This document shows, piece after piece, positions 35,956 to 45,623 of a stretch of 64,000 nucleotides of DNA. The stretch covers positions 84,170 through 148,169 of the forward strand of contig NZ_JAJAVB010000037.1 of NCBI RefSeq assembly GCF_020615385.1, in the 5' to 3' direction. Below the pieces are notes generated by a model, which was not told where the DNA came from, did not search any database, and worked only from the letters and a program-made list of their open reading frames with translations. Every line of letters starts with the position of its first letter. Positions within the stretch are counted from its first letter, which is position 1. The DNA is from Jiella soli. Lineage in GTDB: Bacteria; Pseudomonadota; Alphaproteobacteria; Rhizobiales; Rhizobiaceae. The translations under genes were made by a program, and so were the position numbers.

Positions 35956-36945
35956 ATGAACACGGAACATCCGTTTGCGGCCACGGTGACGCGCCGTGCG
36001 CTCCTCCAGACAGCCTTGGCCGCAGCCGCCATCGCAGGCCTCGACAGGGTCGCGAAAGCACAGATCGCGCCCCGCACCACCTCTCTTCTCCCGGCAAAAA
36101 AGGATCCCCTCGCCATGAGCACCATCATCACCACGGACGGCACCGAGATCTTCTACAAGGACTGGGGTCCCAGGGACGGCCGCCCCCTCGTTTTCCATCA
36201 CGGCTGGCCTCTGAGTTCCGATGACTGGGACACCCAGATGCTGTTCTTCCTGGAAAAGGGCTATCGCGTCGTCGCCCATGACCGGCGCGGCCACGGACGC
36301 TCCGCTCAGGTGAGCGACGGCCACGACATGGACCATTACGCCGCCGATGCAGCGGCGGTGGTCGAGCATCTCGATCTCAGGGATACCATCCATATCGGCC
36401 ACTCCACCGGCGGCGGCGAAGCGGCCCGCTATGTCGCCCGCCATGGCAGGGACCGAGCGTCGAAGCTCGTTCTCATTGCCGCGGTGCCGCCGCTCATGGT
36501 GGAAACGCCCGCCAATCCAGGCGGACTGCCGATCGCGGTATTCGATGGCCTGCGCAAGGATCTCGCCGGCAACCGGGCGCAGTTCTACGTCGACTTCCCG
36601 TCCGGCCCCTTCTACGGCTTCAACCGGCCGGGCGCCCATCCCGTGCAGAGCATCATCCAGAACTGGTGGCGGCAGGGCATGATGGGCGGTGCGAAGGCGC
36701 ACTATGACGGGATCAAGGCGTTCTCGGAGACCGATTTCACGGATGACCTGAAGAGCATCGAGTTGCCGGCGCTGGTCATGCACAGCCGAGACGACCAGAT
36801 CGTGCCCTTCGCCGATTCCGCTCCTCTCTCGGCGAAGCTCCTGAGGAACGCGAGCCTCAAGGTCTACGAGGATCTTCCGCACGGCATGTGCACCACCCAT
36901 GCCGAGGTCGTGAACCGCGACCTGCTGGCATTCATCGCCTCTTAG
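35956..36945 (+). CDS. Tat-exported haloperoxidase-like alpha/beta-hydrolase
   Basis: A 329-aa protein with a leader containing TRRALLQTALAAAAIAGL (twin-arginine type). The hydrolase core shows HHGWPLSSDDWD, nucleophile GHSTGGGE (Ser), acid in SRDDQIVPF and His in DLPHGMCTTH. This matches cofactor-free (non-heme) chloroperoxidase/arylesterase enzymes that use the Ser-Asp-His triad. The start at 35956 has AAAGGAG upstream. Natural reaction uncertain: perhydrolase or esterase. Confidence 0.85.
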   Translation: MNTEHPFAATVTRRALLQTALAAAAIAGLDRVAKAQIAPRTTSLLPAKKDPLAMSTIITTDGTEIFYKDWGPRDGRPLVFHHGWPLSSDDWDTQMLFFLEKGYRVVAHDRRGHGRSAQVSDGHDMDHYAADAAAVVEHLDLRDTIHIGHSTGGGEAARYVARHGRDRASKLVLIAAVPPLMVETPANPGGLPIAVFDGLRKDLAGNRAQFYVDFPSGPFYGFNRPGAHPVQSIIQNWWRQGMMGGAKAHYDGIKAFSETDFTDDLKSIELPALVMHSRDDQIVPFADSAPLSAKLLRNASLKVYEDLPHGMCTTHAEVVNRDLLAFIAS

Positions 36946-37303
36946 GCTCGCTGCCCCCTCCCCGCGAGCCCGAGGATCGCCGGCCGTTTCCGCTCGGCCG
37001 GCGATCACCCTTCCCGTCGAAATTTGGGAAAGCTTTCACAGTTGCTGTGAATGACGATGTGACGACGCGCTGCATCGTTGATGGAATCATCTTCGGAAAC
37101 CTGGCGAACGCCATCCGGCCTGTGAGTCCGTCAGGCCAGCCAAGCGCGCGACGCGCCCTGTCGTCGTAGCCGTCGATACCGCGGAAACCGAACGTCCCTT
37201 TCGGCAACGAACCGCGCCAGAGCGATGCCGAGCACGATCGTGATGCCGTCCCAAGGAATCGTTGGAATTTCCGGGCACGGCGGACAAGGACAAGGAGACC
37301 CCG
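36946..37303. other. Intergenic region upstream of CBS gene
   Basis: About 360 bases without a credible gene. An imperfect GC-rich inverted segment near 36975-37015 could act as terminator for the hydrolase gene, and the remainder would carry the CBS promoter. Confidence 0.35.
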
Positions 37304-37741
37304 ATGCTCGTCCGCAACCTCCACCATCGCACCTTGCGGCGCCTGGCGGTGATTGATCGCCATTCGAGCATCGGCGCTGCGGCGCTTGCTCTGTGTGCGC
37401 CCGGCGTCGGTCTCGTCGTGGTCTGCGACGAGGCCGGGAATGCCGAAGGGGTGCTCAGCAAATCGGATGTCGTCCGGTACCTGACAAGCACGCCTCCGTC
37501 GAACAGGGCGCTGCCGTTGCTGATGTCACGGACGATCACGTCCTGCGCACCGGAGGATGACCTTCACGCCGTGTGGAAGGCGATGACCCATCTGAGGCTC
37601 CGCAACATTCCCGTCCTCGAGGCGGGAACGAAGCCCGTCGGCATCCTCGATATTCGCGACGCGATGCAAGCGCTATTCGAGCAGGAGCAACGCCTGAAGA
37701 TCATGCTGTCCGACTACGTTGCCGGCGTCGGTTATCGCTAG
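37304..37741 (+). CDS. CBS-domain protein (145 aa)
   Basis: Two tandem CBS motifs: residues about 12-65 (GLVVVCDEAGNAEGVLSKSD) and about 75-130 (MTHLRLRNIPVLEAGTKPVG then ILDIRDAM). A stand-alone Bateman module that typically binds adenine nucleotides to regulate partner proteins. AAGGAGACCCCG precedes the ATG at 37304. Confidence 0.85.
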   Translation: MLVRNLHHRTLRRLAVIDRHSSIGAAALALCAPGVGLVVVCDEAGNAEGVLSKSDVVRYLTSTPPSNRALPLLMSRTITSCAPEDDLHAVWKAMTHLRLRNIPVLEAGTKPVGILDIRDAMQALFEQEQRLKIMLSDYVAGVGYR

Positions 37742-37952
37742 GAAGCGTCCATTCCGAACGAGCCACGTTGGGGTCAGGAAACCCGCAACTGCGATACGGC
37801 TGCACGATCGCCTCGCGCCTCGGCGGCGATGAAGGAAGGACGTGATGCGGCGCGATCCTTTCAGTCCGGACAACCGACCGCCACGTCGCCGCAGCCTTCG
37901 TCGATGATCTCGACCTTTTCGATCAATCCCGATCTCACTGAGGAGAAAGACG

Positions 37953-38705
37953 ATGACGACATTCGAAGGGCGGGTTGCCCTGGTCACTGGAGGCAGTTCG
38001 GGCATCGGTCTGGCGACTGCCATCGGCCTCGCGAGGCAGGGAGCGAAGGTTCTGGTGACCGGGCGCCGCCAGGAGGCGCTCGACAAGGCGGTCAATACGC
38101 ACGTGAACGTGGCTGGTCTCATTGCCGACGTTGCCGATCCCGGCGACGCCAGGCGCACGATCGATGAAGCCGTCGGCAGATGGGGCCGCCTCGACCTGCT
38201 GGTGAACAATGCCGGCGCGGGTGCCATCATGCCGCTCGGCGAGGCCGATGCGGAGGCGATTGCGGGGATCGTCGCCGTCAACGTCGTCGGACCGAGTATT
38301 CTGGCGCGTGAGGCCCTGCCCCATCTCGCTGCCACGAAGGGATGCATCGTCAACGTCTCGAGCACGTTCGGCCACAAGGCAGGCGCGGGTCTGTCACACT
38401 ACGCAGCCAGCAAGGCCGCACTGGAGCATCTGGCCCGCTGCTGGGCGCTCGAACTCGCCGCGCAGGGGATCCGGGTGAATGCGGTGGCCGCCGGCCCAAC
38501 CGAGTCGGGAGCTCTGACCGGGATGATGGGCCTCTCCGCGGAGCAGGCGGCTGCTCTGGAGGCAGCGGAGCGCGAGCAGATCCCGCTCGGCCGCCGCGGC
38601 AGGCCGGAAGATGTCGCCAGATGGATCCTCAACCTCGCCGATCCGGCCTGCGACTGGGTGACCGGCCAGGTCATCTCCATCGACGGCGGCCTCGGCCTGA
38701 CTTGA
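37953..38705 (+). CDS. Short-chain dehydrogenase/reductase
   Basis: A 250-aa classical SDR: TGGSSGIGLATAIGLA cofactor loop, basic TGRRQEAL suggesting NADP(H), NNAGAGA, catalytic Ser in VNVSSTFG, YAASKAALEH (YxxxK), and C-terminal GQVISIDGGLGLT. Good ribosome-binding site (GAGGAGAAAGACG). Convergent with the two-component operon on the minus strand. Confidence 0.9.
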   Translation: MTTFEGRVALVTGGSSGIGLATAIGLARQGAKVLVTGRRQEALDKAVNTHVNVAGLIADVADPGDARRTIDEAVGRWGRLDLLVNNAGAGAIMPLGEADAEAIAGIVAVNVVGPSILAREALPHLAATKGCIVNVSSTFGHKAGAGLSHYAASKAALEHLARCWALELAAQGIRVNAVAAGPTESGALTGMMGLSAEQAAALEAAEREQIPLGRRGRPEDVARWILNLADPACDWVTGQVISIDGGLGLT

Positions 38706-38809
38706 GCTTTCTGCCGGAGCACGGTTCGGCGGCACATTCCATCGCGATACGCCGCCGGCCAACAGAGCCATTCGCGGCACTGCCACCCTTCATCCGGCAG
38801 CGGCCGAGC

Positions 38810-39526
38810 TCATCTTGGCTCTGAAAGAGCCAGTGACGCGCCGACCCTCACTTCACGCACCGATGCAGGCAAGGTCTCCCAGGCCCTGATCAGCGCTCCG
38901 ATCGAGTTCACCTCCATCTTGCGCATGGCGTTGCCGCGATGCAGCTTGACCGTGACTTCGCTGATGCCGAGCGTGAACGCGATCTGCTTGTTCATCTGTC
39001 CCTTGGCCACGTGAGACAGGACTTCCTTCTCACGTGGCGTGAGCGTTGCGTGGCGCTCGATATTGAGATTCACGACGACCTGTTTCGCCCGGCGATCGGC
39101 GTCCAGAGCGATGCCCGCGGCAATCGCGTCCAGCAGCGTCTGATCCCTGACGGGCTTGGTCAGGAAGTCGACCGCTCCGGCCTTCATCGCCTCGACGGTC
39201 ATCGGGATGTCGCCATGCCCCGTCAGGAAGACGATCGGCTTCGGATTGCCGTGCCGGGTCAACTGACGCTGCAGGTCCAGTCCGCTCGCTCCCGGCATGC
39301 GCACGTCCAGCACCAGACATCCCGGCCTGTCCAGAACGTCGGCGTCCAGGAGGGCATGGGTCGACGCGAAACCGAGCGCCTGGAATCCCGCCGAAAGGAT
39401 CAGCTCCGACAGGGAATCCCGAACGGCGGCGTCGTCATCCACGATGATGACGAGCGCTCGGTCCGTATGCTCGGGCATGTTCCCTATGCCCCGCGGTTCG
39501 CGGACGGGTCGATGATCAGCTCGCAT
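38810..39526 (-). CDS. FixJ-type response regulator
   Basis: A 238-aa protein. Receiver: VIIVDDDAAVRDSL, phosphoacceptor in CLVLDVRMPG, KPV at the end. LuxR/NarL-type HTH: LTPREKEVLSHVAKGQMNKQ then IAFTLGISEVTVKLHRGN. The start at 39526 is chosen for AAAGGAG upstream; an ATG at 39478 begins nearer the receiver. Last gene of an operon with a kinase, another FixJ-like regulator and a receiver. FixJ-type regulators in this class often respond to oxygen, redox state or aromatic compounds. Confidence 0.88.
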   Translation of the reverse strand: MRADHRPVREPRGIGNMPEHTDRALVIIVDDDAAVRDSLSELILSAGFQALGFASTHALLDADVLDRPGCLVLDVRMPGASGLDLQRQLTRHGNPKPIVFLTGHGDIPMTVEAMKAGAVDFLTKPVRDQTLLDAIAAGIALDADRRAKQVVVNLNIERHATLTPREKEVLSHVAKGQMNKQIAFTLGISEVTVKLHRGNAMRKMEVNSIGALIRAWETLPASVREVRVGASLALSEPR

Positions 39527-39527
39527 G

Positions 39528-39905
39528 TCACTCTCCTTTGTCGGTTCGATCCATTGCTTCGCCAATGGCGGTGAGCAGGTTCTGCGCATCGAAAGGCTTG
39601 CGAAACAGGCCTTGGATGCCCCGTGCTCGCCCCTGCTCCGCCAGTTCGTGGCGCCCGGTGATCAGGAAGACCGGAAGCTCCGGACGCTCCTCCTTCACCA
39701 GATCGCGAAGGGCGAAACCATCCATCCCAGGCATGCCGATGTCGGTGATGAGCACGTCGAGGCGGGACAGCCCACTTGCGAGCAGATCCCGTGCGGACAG
39801 GAAGCAGAACGCTTCATAGCCGCTGGATTCCAGAAGTTCCTCCAGCGCTCCGAGGACTGTCGGATCGTCGTCGACGATCGCCACCACCGGTCTTGCGTCG
39901 CTCAA
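39528..39905 (-). CDS. Single-domain response regulator (receiver)
   Basis: A 125-aa receiver: VAIVDDDPTVLGAL, phosphoacceptor Asp in VLITDIGMPGMDG, Thr in VFLITGR, Lys in LFRKPFDA. No output domain. The ATG at 39905 overlaps the stop of the upstream FixJ-like gene (ATGA). Likely a phosphorelay intermediate or phosphate sink in this four-gene system. Confidence 0.88.
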   Translation of the reverse strand: MSDARPVVAIVDDDPTVLGALEELLESSGYEAFCFLSARDLLASGLSRLDVLITDIGMPGMDGFALRDLVKEERPELPVFLITGRHELAEQGRARGIQGLFRKPFDAQNLLTAIGEAMDRTDKGE

Positions 39906-40549
39906 TCTGGCTCCCCCCGTAACCGGCGGGAATGGGTGACGGGTATTCCCAGTCGCTGCGCCATACGCACGAGATCGGCGAACGAAGCCGCCATCATCTT
40001 GTGCATCACATTTCTTCTATGCACTTCGAGTGTCGTTTCACTGATCCCCAGTTCAGCGGCGGCCTGCTTGTTGAGAAGGCCGCTGACGACGAGCGGCAGC
40101 ACCTCTCGTTCGCGCGGCGTCAGGGCGAGATGGCGCTGCTTCAGGTTTTCGATGCCCGCGCGATCCGATCTCCTCTCGCGATCCTGCGCGATCGCCGCTT
40201 CGATCGCGGCCATGAGATCTGAAATCCGAGCCGGCTTGGTCAGGAAGTCGATGGCCCCATGCTTGATGGCCCTGACGGAAGATGGAATGTCGCCGTGCCC
40301 CGTCAGGAAGACGATGGGTGGGTGATCGCCTGCCGCGAACTGCCCTTGCAGATCGAGCCCGTTGATATCCGGCAATTCCAGGTCGAGGATCAGGCAGCTC
40401 GGACAGTCCGGCTTTTCCGCCGCGACGTACTCCCCGGCCGAGCCAAATGCGAGGGACCGCATGTCTTGAGCTTCCAGGAGTTCGCGGAGCGAGTCCCTGA
40501 TAGCGGCATCGTCGTCGAGGATGAATACTATGGGTTCTTCGAGGTTCAT
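39902..40549 (-). CDS. FixJ-type response regulator
   Basis: A 215-aa protein. Receiver with VFILDDDAAIRDSL, CLILDLELPDINGLD and FLTKPARI; LuxR-type HTH with LALTPREREVLPLVVSGLLN, then KQAAAELGISETTLEVHRRN. Starts at 40549 by ATGA overlap with the kinase, and its stop overlaps the receiver gene, so all three are coupled. Closely related to the 38810-39526 regulator, suggesting duplication. Confidence 0.9.
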   Translation of the reverse strand: MNLEEPIVFILDDDAAIRDSLRELLEAQDMRSLAFGSAGEYVAAEKPDCPSCLILDLELPDINGLDLQGQFAAGDHPPIVFLTGHGDIPSSVRAIKHGAIDFLTKPARISDLMAAIEAAIAQDRERRSDRAGIENLKQRHLALTPREREVLPLVVSGLLNKQAAAELGISETTLEVHRRNVMHKMMAASFADLVRMAQRLGIPVTHSRRLRGEPD

Positions 40550-43500
40550 GCCGTCACCGAATTCGAAAACGGCAATGTGAAGACAAAGCGGGCGCCACGC
40601 GGCTCGTTGTTCTCGACCCACAGTCGTCCCCCATGGGCCTCGACGATCGACCGACAGATCGCCAGCCCCATTCCCATCCCCCCCGCCTTAGTGGTGAAGA
40701 AGGGCTCGAAGATTCTGTCGGCGATTTCGATGCCCATACCGCAATCGATGATCTCGCTGCGGGCCATGTCCGACTCACGGCGCACATGAAGCTGGAGCAC
40801 CCTGCCGCTCGGGACGGCATCCATCGCCTCCATGCCATTGCGCATCAGATTGACCAGCACCTGCTGGATCTGAACACGGTCCAGCATGAGGACCGGCAGA
40901 TCGCTCTCGATCTCGACCTCCAGGCGGACATGATGCCGGATCGCCTCTTCGGCCATGAGATCGCTCACGACGGTGACGATGCTCTCCAACGCGGTGTCTT
41001 GGCGAGCGTCGGTCGACTGGCTGAACAGCGAGCGGATGCGGCTGACGACATCGGCGGCGGTCGTCGCGCTCTGGATCGCGAGCTCAACGGTCCGCTGTGC
41101 CCGCTCGACATTCGGCGGATTTGCAGCAAGCCATCGCTGGGTCGCGTTCGCGTAGGCGACGATGGCCATCAGAGGCTGATTGACCTCATGCGCGATCGAC
41201 GCGGACAATTCGGCAAGGCTCGCTGCCTGGCTCGCCCTCGCAAGCCCTTCCCGGGCCAGTCGCAGTTCCTCCTGCGCCCTCACCTCCCCGTCGATGTCGA
41301 GGCAGATGACGTTCCACTGCACGACATTGCCGTCCTCATCGCGCATCGCGGCGGCTCGCGTCTCGACCCAGCGATACGCACCATCGAACCGCCGGAGACG
41401 GTGCCGGCGGGCATAGGGAGCACCGGTCGCGAGGGAGCGGCCATAGATCTCCCGGACACCAGACAGGTCGTCGGGATGAACTCCGGCCTCGAGCGTACCC
41501 GACAGCCGGGACCTGGACGTCTCGTCGAGCACCTCGAGCTCATAGCCCAGAAATTCCCGCAACTGTCGGCTGCGGTAGATCGGCTCGCCGTCCGGGGCGG
41601 CGCAGTCGATCATCGCGGGAAGTGTCTCGACGAGCTGCCGCAAGGTGCGTTCGCTTGCGCGCAATGCGTTCTCGGCGTGCACCTGATCGTCGATGTCATG
41701 ACAAAGGCCGTACCACTGGACGATCCGCCCGGTGTGATCGCGCATCGGCTCGGCGCGGCTCGACATCCAGCGATAGGTGCCGTCGGCGCGCCGCAGCCGA
41801 TACCGCATGGCGAATCCGCCGCCGCTTGCCAGACTGCGTCCGAGCGCGGCCCGGAATTCGGCCGCGTCTTCGCGATGGACGGTGGCTTCGATCACCGCCT
41901 CGAGCTTGCCGATGCCCACACCTGCGATGTCGTCGACGCCGAGGCCGAGAAAGTCGATCATCCGCCGGTTGAAGTACATCGGCTCGCCGGCCGGAGTGAG
42001 CCGCCAGAGATGAACGGGGACGATGTCGACCAGTTGGGCGAGTTCGCGCTCTCGTTCCTGCAGCGCCGCCTTGGCCAGGACGAGGTCGTCGATATCGACG
42101 CTGACACCGTACCACTGGCGGATGGCACCGGTTTCATCGCGTAGCGGCTGCGCGCGGGTCTCCGTCCACCGATAGGAGCCGTCGGACCGTTGCTGACGGT
42201 ACTTCGCGACGTAGGAAAAACCATTCGCCACCGAGCGGTTGAAGTTGTCGAGGGCGTCGGGGCGGTCGTCCGGGTGCACGACATTGAGGGTTGCCGACCC
42301 GTCCGGCCCGGCGAGATCGGAAAGCGTCGCGCCGGTCGCTTCGGTGAATTGCCTGTTGACGTAAGTCGGCCTGCCCTCTGGGGTGCAACTCCAGATCAAA
42401 GCTGGAACCGTGTCGATCAGTTGCACCAACTCCTGTCGGCTTTCACGCAACGCCGCTTCGGTCTTCTTGTAGACGTCGATGTCGAAGCCGATCCCGTACC
42501 ATCCCGTGATCGCACCGTCGTCTCCCCGGGTCGGCCGGATCGCGAACTGATGCCAGACATAGTCTCCGGTCGCGCGCAGGACCCGGTATTCGAAGTTGAA
42601 GTGCTCGCCGGTGCGCAGGCAGTGCCGCAGTCTTCGAGCGGCAGGCTCGTAGTCGTCGGGATGGACGCCGAGCTTCCAGCCGAGGTCGCCGCCCTCGATG
42701 AAGGAACCGCCTCCCAGCGGCCGGTTCAGATCCTCCAGGGTCATGGCGATGGAGGTTTGCGCGATCGGGGTCGCGTAGGTGAACGTCCCGAGCGGATCGA
42801 ACGCGAAGGCGGCACCATGCAGCGTCTCGATTACCTTGGCGGCGCGCACGGCCTCAGCCGTTCCCCGCAGCGAGCGGGCCGTCGTCCATCGTTCCGTCGG
42901 TGTCTGAACCATCGGATCGACCGCGACGCTGACGCTGTAGCCCGGGTCGGCGCGAAACTCGGCATGCCGATAGGTGCCGTCGGCTTGCCGTTGCCGGCAG
43001 GTGATGATCTGCGGCACGCCGCTGCGGGATGACCGCGAGATCGCCTGCTCGGCGGCCTCCCTGTCCGCGGGATGAACGTGGGCGAGCAGCGGTGCTTCTT
43101 CGCCTGAGAACGCACTTCCGCAAAAGCCAGCCGATGAGGCAGCGGCGGATGCCGTTGGGAAGAGGACACCGGCGGAGACGATGCTGCCGACCGAAAGTGC
43201 CACAGCCAAGAACGCCGCGACTGACAACGACGAGACTCTTAGATCGACGTCGACAGCGGCGAGGAGAAGAACGCATCCGAGCGCCACCGCCAGGAGGCAG
43301 CCGAGTGTTTTCGATACTCTCTCGCGCGGAGACAAAAAGAGCGCGGCGATCGGAGCGAGCAGTCCTTCAGGCGACATCGTCATCACGGCGAGGGTGAATC
43401 CTGCGGCCGACGCAGCCAGCGCGATGGCCGACCGGCCATCTGGAAGCTTCATATCCATGGGCCGATCGCCCCCGCTGAAGAAGAAACGCCGAGCGACATC

Positions 43501-43557
43501 GATTTCTTCCTGAAGTTGATCGCCGCCATCCGGGATCAGGTTTTTCCGCGACACCAT
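40546..43557 (-). CDS. Multi-PAS membrane sensor histidine kinase (FixL/TodS-like)
   Basis: About 1,000 aa. Three to four hydrophobic segments near the N-terminus (roughly residues 43-60, 84-102, 110-133). A partial PAS follows, then four clear PAS/PAC units (about 250-360, 375-485, 500-625, 635-750), each ending with a segment like WYGLCHDIDD. Next are HisKA with phosphoacceptor His in LSASIAHEVNQPLMAIVAYA and an HATPase with NLMRNGMEAM, DCGMGIE and TKAGGMGMGLAICRSIVE. The start at 43557 is tentative; ATG at 43458 just before the first membrane helix is the alternative. Signals the two FixJ-type regulators; ligand unknown. Confidence 0.88.
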   Translation of the reverse strand: MVSRKNLIPDGGDQLQEEIDVARRFFFSGGDRPMDMKLPDGRSAIALAASAAGFTLAVMTMSPEGLLAPIAALFLSPRERVSKTLGCLLAVALGCVLLLAAVDVDLRVSSLSVAAFLAVALSVGSIVSAGVLFPTASAAASSAGFCGSAFSGEEAPLLAHVHPADREAAEQAISRSSRSGVPQIITCRQRQADGTYRHAEFRADPGYSVSVAVDPMVQTPTERWTTARSLRGTAEAVRAAKVIETLHGAAFAFDPLGTFTYATPIAQTSIAMTLEDLNRPLGGGSFIEGGDLGWKLGVHPDDYEPAARRLRHCLRTGEHFNFEYRVLRATGDYVWHQFAIRPTRGDDGAITGWYGIGFDIDVYKKTEAALRESRQELVQLIDTVPALIWSCTPEGRPTYVNRQFTEATGATLSDLAGPDGSATLNVVHPDDRPDALDNFNRSVANGFSYVAKYRQQRSDGSYRWTETRAQPLRDETGAIRQWYGVSVDIDDLVLAKAALQERERELAQLVDIVPVHLWRLTPAGEPMYFNRRMIDFLGLGVDDIAGVGIGKLEAVIEATVHREDAAEFRAALGRSLASGGGFAMRYRLRRADGTYRWMSSRAEPMRDHTGRIVQWYGLCHDIDDQVHAENALRASERTLRQLVETLPAMIDCAAPDGEPIYRSRQLREFLGYELEVLDETSRSRLSGTLEAGVHPDDLSGVREIYGRSLATGAPYARRHRLRRFDGAYRWVETRAAAMRDEDGNVVQWNVICLDIDGEVRAQEELRLAREGLARASQAASLAELSASIAHEVNQPLMAIVAYANATQRWLAANPPNVERAQRTVELAIQSATTAADVVSRIRSLFSQSTDARQDTALESIVTVVSDLMAEEAIRHHVRLEVEIESDLPVLMLDRVQIQQVLVNLMRNGMEAMDAVPSGRVLQLHVRRESDMARSEIIDCGMGIEIADRIFEPFFTTKAGGMGMGLAICRSIVEAHGGRLWVENNEPRGARFVFTLPFSNSVTA

Positions 43558-43865
43558 AAGCCTGGGGGAACGCCGAAGCACCTGATGGAAATCCATGAGA
43601 TGCCGGTTGCCAAGCGGTCCACCTAACCCTCGGTCCAGAGCCGGCGACACTTCAAGCCTATCCCACGTGCCTGTGGGCGTGATGTCACGCCCGGCTGATC
43701 CCGAGCATCGTTCCGCCACCGATCGATCTGATCGACCACGGAAGGATGAAATCCGACATGCGGCGTCTCACCAGCCCCGACAATCGGAAAGGCCCTGGCG
43801 CCAGCCTGGCATCCCGGCATGCCCACACCGCTCCGTTCGGCTCGCGAACCGTTGCCCGCGTGGGA

Positions 43866-44495
43866 TTATCGACTCGTTCGCTCGGCGCAGATGCCGTGCA
43901 GGAAGACGTCCACCGCCGAGGCGACGGCGGCCTCCGCTTCGGCCTTTGTCGGCGCCGCGCGCAGTCCGAGCACGACCTGCAGATGAAGGTTGTCGCGGAT
44001 CATCCCGACGAAGTGCCCGGCCGCGAGTTCGCAGTCATCGATGCGGACGAGATCGCGGCTGCGAGCCGCTTCGAGCACTTCGGCCAGCCTGCGCGTGGTT
44101 CTTCCGGGACCTTGTTCGTAGAACGTCCTGACCAGTTCCGGGAACCGCTTCGCCTCCGTCACCACGATCTGGTAGACGCCGATCACGGCGGGCGACATGT
44201 AGACCGCCATGAGGTGCCGGCCGAAAGCCGTCAGCGACTGCTGCAAGCTCAGATCGCCTTGCACGTCGATAGGCAGGGTCGCCAATGCCTCGTCGGAGTT
44301 CTGCCTGACGATGGCCGTGAACAGCCCCTCCTTGTTCCCGAACTCGCTGTAGATGTTCCGCTTGGAGCCCCCGGCGCGCGCGATAATCGCGTCGACGCTG
44401 GCTGCTGCGTAACCCTGTTCGAAAAACACCTCGGCAGCGGCCTGCAGCAGCCGCTCGCGTCGGCTTTCCGGCCCCTGAGATTTGGATGCAGTCAT
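43866..44495 (-). CDS. TetR/AcrR family repressor of the efflux operon
   Basis: A 209-aa TetR protein. N-terminal HTH: RERLLQAAAEVFFEQGYAAA, then VDAIIARAGGSKRNIYSEFG and NKEGLFTAIV. AefR-type C-terminal domain from about residue 85 (VTEAKRFPELVRTFYEQGPG, DNLHLQVVLGL). Divergent from the HlyD-type gene with 87 bases between starts holding two GGTAAY-N4-RTTACC palindromes, so it most probably represses both directions and is released by a pump substrate. Confidence 0.9.
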   Translation of the reverse strand: MTASKSQGPESRRERLLQAAAEVFFEQGYAAASVDAIIARAGGSKRNIYSEFGNKEGLFTAIVRQNSDEALATLPIDVQGDLSLQQSLTAFGRHLMAVYMSPAVIGVYQIVVTEAKRFPELVRTFYEQGPGRTTRRLAEVLEAARSRDLVRIDDCELAAGHFVGMIRDNLHLQVVLGLRAAPTKAEAEAAVASAVDVFLHGICAERTSR

Positions 44496-44527
44496 CGACG
44501 GCCGGCCCTTTTATCACGCGTCCTGAC

Positions 44528-44572
44528 TGGTAACGTCGGTTACCATACGCGTCAATGGTAATGGCTATTACC
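44528..44572. promoter_or_regulatory. Two TetR-type operators (GGTAAY-N4-RTTACC)
   Basis: Site 1: TGGTAAC-GTCG-GTTACCA (44528-44545), perfect 7-bp arms. Site 2: GGTAAT-GGCT-ATTACC (44557-44572), perfect 6-bp arms. Both lie in the divergent region between the TetR gene and the efflux operon. Centres are 28 bp apart. Confidence 0.8.
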
Positions 44573-44582
44573 GGAGTCTGTC

Positions 44583-45623
44583 ATGGCACGTTCCAGACGT
44601 TCAACGCGCATCGGACTAGCGCTCTGCCTTGCGGCCATCATCGTGGCGGCAACGGGATGGGCATGGGGCATGGCGGGCGGTGAGGTCTCGACCGACAACG
44701 CCTATGTGCGCGGCGACGTCACTGCGATCTCCTCGCGGGTCGGCGGCTACGTGACCGCCGTGGAAGTCGAGGACAATCAGGCCGTTCATGCTGGAGACGT
44801 TCTTTTCCGCATCGACGACCGGGACTACCGGGTGCGGGTGGCGCAGGCGGAAGCCAATGTCGCGGCGGCGCAGGCACGGCTTGCCAATGTCGACGCGGGG
44901 ACTCAGCTCCAGCGCGCCCTGATCCGCCAGGCAGAAGCCCAGCAGGCCTTGGCGGCCGCGGAGTTGGCCTTCGCCGTCAAGGCGTCCGATCGCCATCATC
45001 ATCTGCGCGGCAGCAATGCCGTGAGCCAAGCGCAAATCGACGAGAAGGATTCGGCCCGTGATCGCGCCGCCGCGAGCGTCGATGCCGCGGTCGCGACGGT
45101 CGAGGCGCAGAAGCAGCGGATCACCGTGCTGGCCGCCGAGCGGGACGCGGCCCTCGCCTCGCTCGACCAGATGCGGGCAGCGCGCGATCTCGCCTTAATC
45201 GATCTCGAAAGCACCGTCGTGAGGGCACCGGTCGATGGCGTCGTCGGAAACCGGCAGGTCCGTGTCGGCCGGCTCGTCGCGCCAGGGCCATCCGTCCTGG
45301 ATCTCGTTCCCGTCGAGAAACTCTGGCTGGTGGCGAATTTCAAGGAGACTGAGATCGAGCACATCGTGCCCGGCCTGAGTGTCCGGATCGACGTCGACGG
45401 CTTTCCCGATGAGACGTTCGAGGGCACCGTCGACAGCTTCGCGCCGGGGAGCGGGGCGGCTTTCAGCCTGCTCCCGCCGGACAACGCCACCGGCAACTTC
45501 ATCCGCATTGTTCAGCGGGTCCCGGTCAAGATCCGGTTCGTCGGCAATCTTCCGCGCGGGCGCCTCGTTCCAGGCCTCTCCGCGCGAGTACAGATCGATC
45601 AGCCCCATGTACCAGCCAAGTAG
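44583..45623 (+). CDS. HlyD/EmrA-type membrane fusion protein
   Basis: A 346-aa periplasmic adaptor: one N-terminal membrane helix (LALCLAAIIVAATGWAWGMA), a lipoyl-like half-motif (VGGYVTAVEVEDNQAVHAGD), a coiled-coil hairpin (about 85-190), a second lipoyl half (STVVRAPVDGVVGNRQVRVG) and the beta-barrel domain. Matches EmrA-type adaptors that connect an MFS pump to an outer-membrane channel. First gene of the TetR-controlled operon. No TolC-type gene is nearby, so a host channel would be needed. Confidence 0.9.
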   Translation: MARSRRSTRIGLALCLAAIIVAATGWAWGMAGGEVSTDNAYVRGDVTAISSRVGGYVTAVEVEDNQAVHAGDVLFRIDDRDYRVRVAQAEANVAAAQARLANVDAGTQLQRALIRQAEAQQALAAAELAFAVKASDRHHHLRGSNAVSQAQIDEKDSARDRAAASVDAAVATVEAQKQRITVLAAERDAALASLDQMRAARDLALIDLESTVVRAPVDGVVGNRQVRVGRLVAPGPSVLDLVPVEKLWLVANFKETEIEHIVPGLSVRIDVDGFPDETFEGTVDSFAPGSGAAFSLLPPDNATGNFIRIVQRVPVKIRFVGNLPRGRLVPGLSARVQIDQPHVPAK

